From contig PHCX01000001.1 of assembly GCA_002842435.1 (NCBI GenBank), positions 186,001-250,000 of the forward strand: 64,000 nt of DNA, read 5' to 3'. Below the pieces are notes generated by a model that made no database searches, was not told the origin of the DNA, and saw only the letters and a program-made list of their open reading frames with translations. Both the position numbers and the translations under genes were made by a program. This DNA is from Betaproteobacteria bacterium HGW-Betaproteobacteria-1 (GTDB lineage: Bacteria > Pseudomonadota > Gammaproteobacteria > Burkholderiales > Methylophilaceae). Shown one piece after another: positions 25,319-34,208 of this stretch; within the stretch, counting starts at the first letter, position 1; the number at the start of each line of letters is the position of its first letter.

Positions 25319-26518
25319 CTAAAGCCTCGCCTGCAGAATGGCGGCAACCTCGTCATCCGTGAGCACCAGAGGGTTGGTCTTCATGCTGCTACCGCGGCAA
25401 TTTTCCACCACATGCGCAATATCACCCGCTTCCATGCCGTATTCACCGAGCCGCGCCAATCCCATCTGTTGCGTCCAGTCTTCCAGTACCTGCACCAGCA
25501 CGTCCAGACCCTGCTGTTCGTCCAGTTTCATATCGTTTGCCAGCACCTTGCCGACATGGGCGTAGCGCCACAGGGCCGGGCTGTCAGGCTCGCGTGTCTG
25601 CAACAAGTGGATATTGGCGCGCGTGCATTCCGCTACCAGCGTGCCGCAGACCACGCCATGCGGAATCGGGAAAAAGGCGCCGAGCGGCGCTGCCAGGCCG
25701 TGTACCGAACCCAGTCCAACCTGAGCCAGCGTGATGCCGGAAAGCAGCGCGGCATACGCCATGTTGGCGCGATGTTCGGCGACATCACCCTCCTGCCGGT
25801 ACCAGCCAACCAGGCTGTCGCGCACGGCGCGGATACCGGACATGGCCAGCGCATCGGTGAACGGATTGGCACGGGTGGAAACATAGGATTCCAGCAACTG
25901 GGTGAAGGCATCCATGCCGTCCGCCGCAACCAACGCGGCCGGGCAGGTCGACAGCAGCTCCGGATCGAGCACTGCATAACGTGCCACCAGGGTGTCATGC
26001 CGGAAGGATTTCTTGAAACCGCCTTCGCCCTGTTGCGACAGCACAGCATTCTTGGTCGCTTCTGAGCCGGTACCGGCGGTGGTCGGCACGGCGATGAACG
26101 GCACCGCCGGCCCTTGATAAGGCAGCTCCGGGCCAACACCTTCCAGAAAATCCATGACACTGTTCTCAACCCGCAACAAGCCGGCGATGGCCTTGGCAGC
26201 ATCGAGCACACTACCGCCGCCGATGCCGATGACGACATCGATGGCGGCGCTGCGAAAGCGCCGTGCCGCCTCATCCACCAGTTGCGGCGAAGGCTCGCCA
26301 CTGACCGTCATATGTTCGAACGTCACGCCGCGCTGCTGCAAGCCGACGAGCAGTTCCGGCCAGGCCGGAGAACGCTGGAACGAGGCCGCGCCGGTCACCA
26401 GCAGCACCGAATGGCCGAAACTCTTCGCCAGCTCAGGCAATCGACGGCGCATACCGTCTCCAAAGACGATGCCGGGAATGGCGGAGATGGAAAAATCTGG
26501 AATTTTCATGGCTGGCAT
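25319..26518 (-). CDS. Iron-containing alcohol dehydrogenase
   Basis: 399 residues. An NAD(P)-dependent group III dehydrogenase. The nucleotide-binding GGGSVLDAAKAIA, the threonine/glycine loop TTAGTGSEATKNAV, the metal-site aspartate DGMDAFTQLLE, and metal histidines in GSVHGLAAPLGAFFPIPHG are present. Substrate is not deducible; small alcohols or aldehydes are usual. ATGs at codons 1 and 4 are both possible starts, and neither has a good ribosome site. A one-gene unit followed closely on the same strand by nothing. Confidence 0.88.
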   Translation of the reverse strand: MPAMKIPDFSISAIPGIVFGDGMRRRLPELAKSFGHSVLLVTGAASFQRSPAWPELLVGLQQRGVTFEHMTVSGEPSPQLVDEAARRFRSAAIDVVIGIGGGSVLDAAKAIAGLLRVENSVMDFLEGVGPELPYQGPAVPFIAVPTTAGTGSEATKNAVLSQQGEGGFKKSFRHDTLVARYAVLDPELLSTCPAALVAADGMDAFTQLLESYVSTRANPFTDALAMSGIRAVRDSLVGWYRQEGDVAEHRANMAYAALLSGITLAQVGLGSVHGLAAPLGAFFPIPHGVVCGTLVAECTRANIHLLQTREPDSPALWRYAHVGKVLANDMKLDEQQGLDVLVQVLEDWTQQMGLARLGEYGMEAGDIAHVVENCRGSSMKTNPLVLTDDEVAAILQARL

Positions 26519-26559
26519 TACTTATTTAAAAAATCAATCACTTATTGAGAAATCAGTCG

Positions 26560-26883
26560 CTACTTCAGATACAGGCCATCGTAACGCAGCCCCTGCCGCG
26601 GGCTGGCCATCCAGTCGGCAACTGCATCTCGCCAAGCCAGATAATGCGCCGTCTCCTTATGAGCTGCAGCGGCAGCCTCATTCACGTATGCCTCCACCAG
26701 TGTGAAACGGGTCGGATCCTCGACCGACTGCAACACGTCGAAACGCAGATTGCCCGGCTCTTGGACCGAGGCCTCGTGATTGATGCGCGTAGCCGTAATG
26801 AAAGACTGCAGATGCGCCGACCTGACGTGTACCTGCACCAGCGTGACGTAAGCCTTGTCGACATTGATCACATTTGCCTGCAT
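26560..26883 (-). CDS. Antibiotic biosynthesis monooxygenase (ABM) family protein
   Basis: 107 residues. The ABM/LsrG dimeric ferredoxin-like fold is suggested by YVTLVQVHVRSAHLQSF, NHEASVQEPGNLRFDVLQS, FTLVEAYVNEAAAAAHKET and the final LRYDGLY. Members are cofactor-free oxygenases or isomerases. No specific substrate can be read from sequence. It lies just upstream of the alcohol dehydrogenase on the same strand, 41 bases away, so the two may form a small operon. Confidence 0.78.
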   Translation of the reverse strand: MQANVINVDKAYVTLVQVHVRSAHLQSFITATRINHEASVQEPGNLRFDVLQSVEDPTRFTLVEAYVNEAAAAAHKETAHYLAWRDAVADWMASPRQGLRYDGLYLK

Positions 26884-26936
26884 GAATCAGTCCCCGAATT
26901 TTGTTGGTGGTTGAATGATAAAAGACCAGCAGCCTG

Positions 26937-27593
26937 TCAGCTGAACTGAAGCCGATAGACATGCTCGTGCATGCGCGTCAGTCCACGCTGGCGAAAACGC
27001 TCGTTCTGCGCCAGCACGTCGAACACGGCCAATGGTTGCACCTGCGCCAAACCGTCGTACAACTGGCGCACCTCGGCTTCGCTCACCGCAAAAGGCGGAC
27101 CCGGCATCTCTACCTGCGGATAGTCCATGGTAACCAACAGACTGACGGTCGACTTGCCGGCCAGCGCAGCCAGATGAGGAACATAACGCGAGCGCAAATC
27201 CGGCGGCAATGCAATCAGCGAGGCGCGATCATACACGGCGGCCAAGTCCGGCACCCCGGCTGCGGTCAGCGCAAAAAAATCGCCGCAAAATATTTCAATA
27301 TCACCAGCGGCATAATGCTGCAGCTCACCTATCACACTGATTTCCGGCATCAGACCGGCTTCCTGAAAGAAAGCCTCGACCGCCAGCCGGCTCAGTTCGA
27401 TGCCGGTCACACGATAGCCCTGATCACGCAGCCACAGCATATCCAGGCTCTTGCCGCAAAGCGGCAAGAGCACACGGCTGCCGGCAGGAACCTGCAGCTG
27501 CGGCCAGTATTGCCGCAGATAGGGATTGATGTCGTCCAGATGGAAGCCGATTTCACCGCGCTCCCAACGCTCCAGCCAGAATTCAGCTTGCAT
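26937..27593 (-). CDS. tpm: Thiopurine S-methyltransferase
   Basis: 218 residues. A SAM-dependent methyltransferase of the bacterial TPMT family, associated with tellurite/selenite and thiopurine methylation. The N-terminus EFWLERWERGEIGFHLDDIN, the glycine region LLPLCGKSLDMLWLRDQGY and GIELSRLAVEAFF are diagnostic. DRASLIALPPDLRSRYVPHL follows in the second half. It ends 53 bases before the ABM gene. Confidence 0.92.
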   Translation of the reverse strand: MQAEFWLERWERGEIGFHLDDINPYLRQYWPQLQVPAGSRVLLPLCGKSLDMLWLRDQGYRVTGIELSRLAVEAFFQEAGLMPEISVIGELQHYAAGDIEIFCGDFFALTAAGVPDLAAVYDRASLIALPPDLRSRYVPHLAALAGKSTVSLLVTMDYPQVEMPGPPFAVSEAEVRQLYDGLAQVQPLAVFDVLAQNERFRQRGLTRMHEHVYRLQFS

Positions 27594-27618
27594 GCAGTGT
27601 CTTTCTCGTCATCACGGC

Positions 27619-28176
27619 CTACCAGTTACGCACGCGACCGATATCCAGATGCACGAAATGCGAATCCGGGTAATAGCCGACACCACCGGCACGCATTTCC
27701 ATTGCGGCGCGGCGCAAATCGTCGAGGGCAACGCCTTCCATGCAGAGGTCGATGGCCATGCCCTCCATGTGCAGACTGCGCTTCGCCACGCCAGGATCAG
27801 CCTCTCGCAGCAAGCCGTTGCTGGATGGGGAGCGATACCCTGAATAGACCTGAAACGGCATGGTGGTATCGAATCCGGCATGCAACTGATACAGCATATC
27901 CAGCAGTCTTGGGGCGATCGAACCAGCCTGATCGTTGCGGTGATCGCGCAGGATATGATTGATCTCCGCCAATCCCTGCGGCACATAAAAACCATCTGCC
28001 CAGTAAACGGTACTCAGGCTCTCGCCGGTATGCAAGTTCATGAATGCAAGCTCGCGCACCGGCACGCTGTCCGCCGCCAGTGCTGCGAATGCCGGCCGGC
28101 CACCGAGCCCTCCCAGGACCAGCGCCATGCCGGCTTTTAACAGTCCTCGTCGCGTCTTGCTGAGCGAATCATCCAT
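27619..28176 (-). CDS. DUF882 peptidase, MepK/YcbK-like
   Basis: 185 residues with a Tat-like leader (TRRGLLKAG then a hydrophobic stretch, cleavage near PAFAA). The M15-type zinc site is visible in SLHMEGMAIDL and FVHLDIGRVRNW, with SGYRSPSSN in between. E. coli MepK of this family cuts DAP-DAP cross-links in peptidoglycan, which is the likely role here, in the periplasm. A GGAGG ribosome site precedes the ATG. The remnant ORF at 28207-28443 lies immediately upstream on the same strand. Confidence 0.88.
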   Translation of the reverse strand: MDDSLSKTRRGLLKAGMALVLGGLGGRPAFAALAADSVPVRELAFMNLHTGESLSTVYWADGFYVPQGLAEINHILRDHRNDQAGSIAPRLLDMLYQLHAGFDTTMPFQVYSGYRSPSSNGLLREADPGVAKRSLHMEGMAIDLCMEGVALDDLRRAAMEMRAGGVGYYPDSHFVHLDIGRVRNW

Positions 28177-28206
28177 TACCGCCTCCTGCCATGCAAAGAT
28201 CTCTAC

Positions 28207-28443
28207 TTACTTGCGGGACAATGTAACGTCCCGCGCCACAACTTCGAAACCGGTCAGTACTTCGTAGCTCCACGGCCAGTCCGGATTGCCCGGCCCTATC
28301 AGGTCAGCCGCCTGTAAATACCCGCCATCGGGCGAATAAAGCATACGCTGCGGCAGATTGATGTACAAGCCATCGCCTTGCGCGTCATTCGGCTGACTAC
28401 TATCACCTGTCGCAGCTTCACTTCACCCGGCATTCACTTGCAT
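28207..28443 (-). pseudogene. Short ORF interrupted by an in-frame TGA
   Basis: Reading from an ATG at 28441-28443, six codons (MQVNAG) are followed by TGA at 28423-28425. A protein-like frame then continues for 71 codons to TAA at 28207-28209. The tail looks coding (DGLYINLPQRMLYSPDGGYL and WPWSYEVLTGFEVVA). No alternative start in frame has a good ribosome site. It is either a gene inactivated by one base, a gene start that I have missed, or recoding. Family unknown. Confidence 0.45.
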
Positions 28444-28466
28444 AGCCGGCTGATACGGATATGGAT

Positions 28467-28898
28467 TCAATCGCCTATCAGATGCAACAACACGCGGCGT
28501 GAATGCGCCATCAATCGATGCTCATAAAGAAAAATGCCCTGCCATTGGCCCAGCGCTACTCGCCCCTGCAAAAAGGGAATCGACAAACTGGTCTGGGTCA
28601 GCGCACTGCGCACATGGGCCGGCATATCGTCCGGACCTTCCACTGTATGAATGAACAAGGCATCGCCGTCAGGCACCAGCCGGGCGAAGAAGGCTTCCAT
28701 ATCCACCAGCACATCCGAATCGTAGTTTTCGTTGATCAGCAGGCTGGCGGAAGTGTGCTGGATATACAGTGTCAGCAGGCCAGTCTGCATGCCGCTCTGG
28801 CTGGCCCATTGCGTTACCTCGGAGGTGATGTCATAGAGGCGACGGCCGTTGGTTCTGAGGCTGATCTGATGAGTGAGCTGACGCATGGCGATAATCAT
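28467..28898 (-). CDS. YjbQ/UPF0047 family protein
   Basis: 143 residues. The family is described as secondary thiamine-phosphate synthase; YjbQ of E. coli has weak activity of this kind. Conserved blocks are IQHTSASLLINENYDSDVL, IHTVEGPDDMPAHVRSALT and LGQWQGIFLYEHR, with conserved His residues forming the metal/phosphate pocket. ATGs at codons 1 and 5 are both possible. No partner gene is evident. Confidence 0.9.
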   Translation of the reverse strand: MIIAMRQLTHQISLRTNGRRLYDITSEVTQWASQSGMQTGLLTLYIQHTSASLLINENYDSDVLVDMEAFFARLVPDGDALFIHTVEGPDDMPAHVRSALTQTSLSIPFLQGRVALGQWQGIFLYEHRLMAHSRRVLLHLIGD

Positions 28899-29066
28899 GA
28901 ATACGTAAAATCAGATTATAGCGCGACAGAAGATTGCGACAGATTTCATGGCTAGCGGCTGACATCCACAGCAAGTGCCGTGAGCAAGTATCCAGGCACA
29001 ACTTGTCGCCGCTTCACTTCCGGGAATATGATGTCATTGTCCATTGTATAAAAACGAAGAAAAAAC

Positions 29067-30662
29067 ATGCTATTGCGTTACTTTCGCCGCGGTATGGAAC
29101 CAGCCCACCTGACCTTGTTACGCCAGGTACCACTGCTTGCCGATCTCAGTACGCATGAATTGCACACATTGGACGACCTGCTGCATCAGCGCGATTACGT
29201 CCGCAACGAGGTCATCTTCGATCAGGATGAAGAAGGGCAGGCCATTTATTTCCTACTTTCGGGCAAGGTCGTAATCACCCAGCAGGACAGCGGCGAGACG
29301 CTGGCTGAAATCACGCCGGGCCAGTTCTTCGGCGAACGCGCATTGCTCGAAAACCAGCCGCGCATCGCCCAGGCGCGCGCAGCCGAGGATTCTGTCATTG
29401 CCGTATTGTTCCGCGCCGATTTCCTCTGGCTGCTGCACACCAACCCCGCCATCGCCAGCAAGATTTCCTCTCACTGCCAGCTGCGCGATGCCAGCCGCAA
29501 GATCGAAGCCGCGCAACACACCGGCCCCGGGATTTCAAATCTGCGCAACGTGCCCGGACCGCTGACCTGGATCGGCATCCTGACCGTCACCTGTCTGCTG
29601 CTGTTCGTCTTCAAAAAGGTGCTGTGGCTGGTCGTGCCGTTTTTGCTGGCACTCATCCTCTATTACATGCTGCTGCCGCTATCGAAAAGAATGCTGCTGG
29701 CCGGCTTCAGCAGCAATGTCGCCGCTGTCAGCCTGAGCGGCCTGTTCCTGCTGGTGATGTCGGTCGCCGTGCTTTCCTTCTATCCGTTGGCAATCGCCAA
29801 CGCGGATGAATGGCAGTCCAGTCTGGCACATTATCTGACTGGAGGTGGCGCTCTGCTGGAAAATCTGCTGCAGTCGTTCCGGAGCCAGTTCAGCTTTCTG
29901 CAGAATGCTCGCTTCGATGACGATCTCTATCTGCAGTTCCGCGACTTTTCCATGCATTTTTCCGACAAGTATCTGGGCGCATTCATCCTCAGTTTTGCCG
30001 CCTGGTTGCCCTCGCTGCTGCTGACACCGATCATCACCTTTTTCCTGCTGAAGGATCACGCACGTCTGCGCAAAATGCTGGGCGGAGCCGTGCCCAATGC
30101 CTTTTTCGAGAAGACCCTGTACCTGATGCATGCAGTCGATCGCACCGCGCGCATCTATTTCGTCGGCCTAATGAAGATCACGGTACTGGACACGCTGATC
30201 ATGGCTTGCGGCCTCTGGCTGCTGGGGCTGAACTCGCCATTATTACTCGGCATCATTGTCGCAGTGCTGAACTGGATTCCCTACCTCGGGCCGCTGCTCG
30301 GCTTCGCCATCGTCATGATGGTGGTCGCCACCGACTTCCCCGGCAACCTGCCGCTGGTCTACAGCATCATCGGCCTGTTCATCATGTTGCGCGCACTGGA
30401 TGACCTGGTTTTCCTGCCGCTGATTGTCGGCAAGAGCCTGCGCATCCATCCGCTGCTGACCCTGATGATGTTCTTGATCGGCGAAGCGATTGCCGGCATC
30501 GCCGGCCTCATGCTGGTGATCCCGATTCTGGGGATTGTCATGGTATTGGGGGAAACGCTGGAGATCATCCTGACCGATATGCGTCTGCAGGCAAGACATG
30601 CCTACTCGAGGAAGATGCGCTGGCAGGCTGCGAACCGGGATCTGTCGCAGGAACCTGATTAA
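29067..30662 (+). CDS. Cyclic-nucleotide-binding domain fused to AI-2E family transporter
   Basis: 531 residues. Residues ~10-140 form a cNMP-binding (Crp-like) domain: LFADLS-type entry at LLADLSTHELHTL, then YFLLSGKVVI, ITPGQFFGERALLENQPR (phosphate-binding cassette) and ARAAEDSVIAVL. From ~165 it continues as the AI-2E/PerM (DUF20) permease with about eight membrane segments and the family's WIPYLGPLLG and GLMLVIPILG. AI-2E members export autoinducer, or Na+ in other cases. The fusion suggests gating by a nucleotide ligand. The ATG has only a weak ribosome site. Confidence 0.87.
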   Translation: MLLRYFRRGMEPAHLTLLRQVPLLADLSTHELHTLDDLLHQRDYVRNEVIFDQDEEGQAIYFLLSGKVVITQQDSGETLAEITPGQFFGERALLENQPRIAQARAAEDSVIAVLFRADFLWLLHTNPAIASKISSHCQLRDASRKIEAAQHTGPGISNLRNVPGPLTWIGILTVTCLLLFVFKKVLWLVVPFLLALILYYMLLPLSKRMLLAGFSSNVAAVSLSGLFLLVMSVAVLSFYPLAIANADEWQSSLAHYLTGGGALLENLLQSFRSQFSFLQNARFDDDLYLQFRDFSMHFSDKYLGAFILSFAAWLPSLLLTPIITFFLLKDHARLRKMLGGAVPNAFFEKTLYLMHAVDRTARIYFVGLMKITVLDTLIMACGLWLLGLNSPLLLGIIVAVLNWIPYLGPLLGFAIVMMVVATDFPGNLPLVYSIIGLFIMLRALDDLVFLPLIVGKSLRIHPLLTLMMFLIGEAIAGIAGLMLVIPILGIVMVLGETLEIILTDMRLQARHAYSRKMRWQAANRDLSQEPD

Positions 30663-30677
30663 GCCTGAAAAACGCGG

Positions 30678-30828
30678 TTAGCCACAGAGGGCACAGAGAT
30701 CACAGAGAAAACCAGAGAGTCAGTCGTGATGACTTTGGTCTCTCGGGCCACTGTTCGCTTTGCCTCTGTGTGCTCTGTGTGCTCTGTGTGCTCTGTGTGC
30801 TCTGTGGCCTCTGTGCCCTCTGTGGCTT
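30678..30828. repeat. CACAGAG-family inverted repeat with 9-bp tandem core
   Basis: The left arm 30678-30719 (TTAGCCACAGAGGGCACAG and further CACAGAG units) faces a right arm ending CCCTCTGTGGCTT near 30828. Within it, TGCTCTGTG is repeated four times without a gap at 30771-30806. The end arms match those at 7440-7570, so the two are one repeat family. It lies between two convergent genes and can fold as a long stem. Confidence 0.8.
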
Positions 30829-30855
30829 GCATTAAGGTTTCAGGGTAACCACTAC

Positions 30856-31356
30856 CTACCACCAGTAATAGCCGGGGCCGTAATAGCGGTAGCGCCCCCA
30901 AGGCGAATAGCTGTAACCGAAATAGGGATGGTAGTAAGGTTGATAGCGCAGCTGGTATTCGCGTTTCAGCCGATCCTGTTCCTTGCGGTTTTCCAGTTCG
31001 CGCTTGTTGATCTCTTCCGCCATGCTGTCACGCAACACCTGCTCACGACTACTGTGAATATAATCCAGCACCTTGGCATTGACGCCCTGCCGGGACAGAT
31101 CCACGGCCTGCGATGGTGTCAGTTCGTACTGGGAGTTGGTCTCCTTGATCTTGGCAATGATGGTGTCAGGAGTTGCGCCCGCCTTGGACATCGTGACGAT
31201 CTCCTCCAGGCTGAGCGTAGCGACCGGCGGCGGCATCAGCTGCGCCAGTTCTTCGGCCGAGATGCGCTGAATCTGCGGCTCCTGATAGGCGGTGGTTGCG
31301 CAGCCTGATGCCAGCACGGCAAAACCACCGAGCAATCCGAATAACAGTCTGCGCAT
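30856..31356 (-). CDS. Hypothetical lipoprotein with Tyr/Pro-rich tail
   Basis: 166 residues. Signal peptide with lipobox ASGC. The mature part contains ISAEELAQLMPPPVA and LTPSQAVDLSRQGVNAKVLDY, which look like short helical repeats. A charged helix (AEEINKRELENRKEQDRL) follows, and then an aromatic tail rich in Tyr, Pro, Gly and Trp. Such tails are common in envelope proteins of unknown function. It starts 23 bases after the clpB stop on the same strand and may be co-transcribed with it. Confidence 0.78.
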   Translation of the reverse strand: MRRLLFGLLGGFAVLASGCATTAYQEPQIQRISAEELAQLMPPPVATLSLEEIVTMSKAGATPDTIIAKIKETNSQYELTPSQAVDLSRQGVNAKVLDYIHSSREQVLRDSMAEEINKRELENRKEQDRLKREYQLRYQPYYHPYFGYSYSPWGRYRYYGPGYYWW

Positions 31357-31379
31357 TCCACTCTCCTTTAATTCACGGC

Positions 31380-33965
31380 TCAGGCCTTGCTGAACAACAT
31401 CTTGCCACCCTTGTAATCCACTTTGACCGTATCCTTGGCGACAAAATTCCCGTTGAGAATTTCCTTTGCCAACGGATTCTCGATCTCGGACTGGATCGCA
31501 CGTTTCAGCGGCCTTGCCCCATAGATCGGATCGAAACCGGCATTGGCAATCTCGGCCAAAGCCGCATCGCTGACTTCCAGCGTCATCTCCATCTGCGCCA
31601 GACGTGCAGAGAGGTTCTTCATCTGGATGCTGGCGATGGATTTCACATGCGCTTCACCCAGTGCGTGGAACACCACCACTTCGTCGATACGGTTGATGAA
31701 TTCCGGACGAAAGTGCGTCTTCACCTCACCCATCACTGCCAGCTTGATGACCTGGTAATCGTCACCAGCCATGGTCTGGATCATGTGTGAACCGAGATTG
31801 GAGGTCATGATGATGACAGTGTTCTTGAAGTCCACGGTACGGCCCTGTCCATCGGTCAGGCGACCATCGTCCAGTACCTGCAACAGCACATTGAACACAT
31901 CCGGGTGTGCCTTCTCCACCTCGTCCAGCAGGATAACGCTATACGGCTTGCGGCGTACGGCTTCGGTCAGGTAACCGCCTTCCTCGTAGCCGACATAGCC
32001 CGGAGGCGCGCCGATAAGGCGGGCGACCGAATGCTTCTCCATGAATTCGCTCATGTCGATACGAATCAGGTGATCCTCGGAATCAAACAAAAAGTTCGCC
32101 AGCGATTTGCACAACTCGGTCTTGCCGACGCCGGTCGGGCCGAGGAACAGGAAGGAACCATAAGGCCGGTTGGGATCGGAAAGGCCAGAGCGCGAACGGC
32201 GGATCGCATCCGACACCAGACGCACGGCCTCATCCTGGCCGACCACACGTTCATGCAGCTTGTCTTCCATGGTCAGCAACTTGTCACGCTCGCCCTGCAT
32301 CATCTTGGAGACCGGGATACCGGTCGCACGCGAAACAACTTCGGCGATCTCCTCGGCACCGACTTCGGTACGCAACATCCTGTGACGGGGCTGCTCGGTC
32401 GAGGCCTCAGCGCTCGCCGCCTGTTTCAATTGCGCTTCAAGCTCCGGCAGCTTGCCGTACTGCAGCTCAGAAACCTTCTGCCATTCGCCCTTGCGCGTGG
32501 CCTCTTCCATCTGCAGCCTGATCTTCTCGATCTCTTCCTTGATGTGCTGGCTGCCCTGTACTTGCGCCTTCTCCGACTTCCAGATTTCCTCGAGGTCGGC
32601 GTATTCTTTTTCCAGGCGCCCGATTTCCTCTTCGATCAGGGCGAAACGCTTCTGCGAACCTTCGTCCTTTTCCTTCTTCACCGCCTCGCGCTCGATCTTG
32701 AGCTGAATCAGGCGACGGTCGAGCTTGTCCATGACTTCCGGTTTGGAATCGATCTCCATCTTGATGCGTGAAGCGGCCTCATCGATGAGGTCGATGGCCT
32801 TGTCCGGCAGGAAGCGGTCTGTGATGTAGCGGTGCGACAGCTCGGCGGCAGCGACGATAGCCGGGTCGGTAATCTCGACACCATGATGCAGTTCGTATTT
32901 CTCCTGCAGGCCGCGCAGGATAGCGATGGTCGCCTCGACGGTCGGCTCGTCCACCAGCACTTTCTGGAAACGGCGTTCCAGCGCGGCATCCTTCTCGATG
33001 TATTTACGGTATTCGTCCAGCGTGGTGGCGCCGACGCAATGCAACTCACCGCGGGCCAACGCCGGTTTCAGCATGTTGCCGGCATCCATGGCACCTTCGG
33101 CTTTGCCGGCGCCGACCATGGTATGGATCTCATCGATGAATACAATGGTGCGACCTTCGTCCTGCGCCAGTTCCTTCAGCACGGATTTCAGGCGCTCCTC
33201 GAATTCACCACGATATTTGGCGCCAGCCAATAGAGCAGCCATATCCAGTGACAGCACCTTCTTGTTCTTCAGCGTGTCCGGCACTTCGCCATTAACGATG
33301 CGCTGCGCCAGCCCTTCGACGATGGCGGTCTTGCCGACGCCGGGCTCGCCGATCAGCACCGGGTTGTTCTTGGTGCGGCGTTGCAGCACCTGAATCACAC
33401 GGCGAACTTCATCATCACGGCCGATCACCGGATCCAGCTTGCCCATGCGGGCACGCTCAGTGAGGTCCAGCGTATATTTCTTCAGCGCCTCGCGCTGACC
33501 TTCGGCTTCTGAACTGTCTACCTGCGAACCGCCGCGCACGGCTTCAATCGCCTTTTCCAGCGCAGTCTTGCTCAAGCCATGCTGCTTCAGCAGCTTGCCG
33601 GTCGCACCCTTGTCGTCAGCCAAGGCCAGCAGGAACATCTCGCTGGCGATATAAGTGTCGCCACGTTGCTGCGCGTTTTTGTCAGTCAGATTGAGCAGAT
33701 TGTTGAGGTCGCGCGAGATCGACACCTCGCCGGCATTGCTCTCGATTCTGGGCAGGTCCTTGATCGACTGCTGCAATGCCGCGCGCAGCGGCAGCAGGTT
33801 GACGCCGGCATGGCCCAGCAGGGACGAAGTGCTGCCGTCTTCCTGTTGCAAAAGCGCCTGCAGCAGATGCTGTGCCTCAATACTCGGGTTGTCGTTGCCG
33901 ACGGCGATGCTCTGGGCCTCCGCAATCGCTTCCTGGAATTTTGTAGTCAGTTTGTCGAAGCGCAT
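31380..33965 (-). CDS. clpB: ATP-dependent disaggregase ClpB
   Basis: 861 residues. ClpB with DnaK/DnaJ dissolves protein aggregates after heat stress. The N-terminal domain ([18 protein letters not shown]) is followed by AAA1 with Walker A GEPGVGKT and sequence [15 protein letters not shown]. The coiled middle domain follows, and then AAA2 with [12 protein letters not shown], the pore loop GYVGYEEGG and the arginine finger FINRIDE. AGAGG precedes the ATG. A sigma-32-like promoter lies 39 bases upstream. Confidence 0.97.
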   Translation of the reverse strand: MRFDKLTTKFQEAIAEAQSIAVGNDNPSIEAQHLLQALLQQEDGSTSSLLGHAGVNLLPLRAALQQSIKDLPRIESNAGEVSISRDLNNLLNLTDKNAQQRGDTYIASEMFLLALADDKGATGKLLKQHGLSKTALEKAIEAVRGGSQVDSSEAEGQREALKKYTLDLTERARMGKLDPVIGRDDEVRRVIQVLQRRTKNNPVLIGEPGVGKTAIVEGLAQRIVNGEVPDTLKNKKVLSLDMAALLAGAKYRGEFEERLKSVLKELAQDEGRTIVFIDEIHTMVGAGKAEGAMDAGNMLKPALARGELHCVGATTLDEYRKYIEKDAALERRFQKVLVDEPTVEATIAILRGLQEKYELHHGVEITDPAIVAAAELSHRYITDRFLPDKAIDLIDEAASRIKMEIDSKPEVMDKLDRRLIQLKIEREAVKKEKDEGSQKRFALIEEEIGRLEKEYADLEEIWKSEKAQVQGSQHIKEEIEKIRLQMEEATRKGEWQKVSELQYGKLPELEAQLKQAASAEASTEQPRHRMLRTEVGAEEIAEVVSRATGIPVSKMMQGERDKLLTMEDKLHERVVGQDEAVRLVSDAIRRSRSGLSDPNRPYGSFLFLGPTGVGKTELCKSLANFLFDSEDHLIRIDMSEFMEKHSVARLIGAPPGYVGYEEGGYLTEAVRRKPYSVILLDEVEKAHPDVFNVLLQVLDDGRLTDGQGRTVDFKNTVIIMTSNLGSHMIQTMAGDDYQVIKLAVMGEVKTHFRPEFINRIDEVVVFHALGEAHVKSIASIQMKNLSARLAQMEMTLEVSDAALAEIANAGFDPIYGARPLKRAIQSEIENPLAKEILNGNFVAKDTVKVDYKGGKMLFSKA

Positions 33966-34003
33966 GTTGTCCTCTTCACTTGTCAGATTATGTTGCTATC
34001 TAC

Positions 34004-34029
34004 ATGAGGGATTCTGCACATATTTCAAG
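34004..34029 (-). promoter_or_regulatory. Heat-shock (sigma-32-type) promoter of clpB
   Basis: On the minus strand CTTGAA (34024-34029) is followed after 14 bases by CCTCAT (34004-34009). This fits the sigma-32 pattern CTTGAA-N13-15-CCCCAT with one change. It lies 39 bases before the clpB ATG, where such a promoter is expected. Confidence 0.75.
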
Positions 34030-34062
34030 TAGCTGCAATCATCGGGGAGCTGCATTTGCCAT

Positions 34063-34070
34063 GCTATAAT
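34063..34070 (+). promoter_or_regulatory. Extended -10 promoter ahead of the mrp operon
   Basis: TGCTATAAT contains a perfect TATAAT (34065-34070) with the TGn extension; no good -35 box is seen at the usual distance, as is typical of extended -10 promoters. A transcript would start near 34077, just before a hairpin at 34086-34119. Confidence 0.55.
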
Positions 34071-34085
34071 TTTTTCGCATTCAAT

Positions 34086-34119
34086 TTCCGGCGCCAGACA
34101 GTCTGCTCCGGAATTTTTT
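34086..34119 (+). terminator. Terminator-like hairpin in the mrp leader (possible attenuator)
   Basis: TTCCGG (34086-34091) pairs with CCGGAA (34108-34113). An inner CAGA/TCTG stem lies between, and six T residues follow. No upstream plus-strand gene needs ending here, while a promoter lies right before it, which suggests premature termination of the mrp transcript. Confidence 0.5.
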
Positions 34120-34122
34120 CTG

Positions 34123-34200
34123 ATGTTTTTGAACCACTCAGCCCTGCCAATTGACTATAAGAAACTGAACAAGCCGGTCACTTATGCCTTCCTTGAATAA
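34123..34200 (+). CDS. Possible 25-residue leader peptide before mrpA
   Basis: ATG at 34123 opens 25 codons (MFLNHSALPIDYKKLN, then KPVTYAFLE) that stop with two TAA codons, 9 bases before the mrpA ATG. The ribosome site is weak. mrpA itself also lacks a Shine-Dalgarno sequence, so coupling is conceivable. It may equally be chance. Low certainty. Confidence 0.25.
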   Translation: MFLNHSALPIDYKKLNKPVTYAFLE

Positions 34201-34208
34201 TAACTCGC

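Noticed and set aside
30771..30806. Possible CRISPR-like repeat array
   Set aside because: Four 9-bp units without spacers. No cas genes nearby; a simple tandem repeat.
30659..30901. 80-codon minus-strand frame with repeated EHT units
   Set aside because: It is a translation of the 9-bp tandem repeats, not a protein gene.
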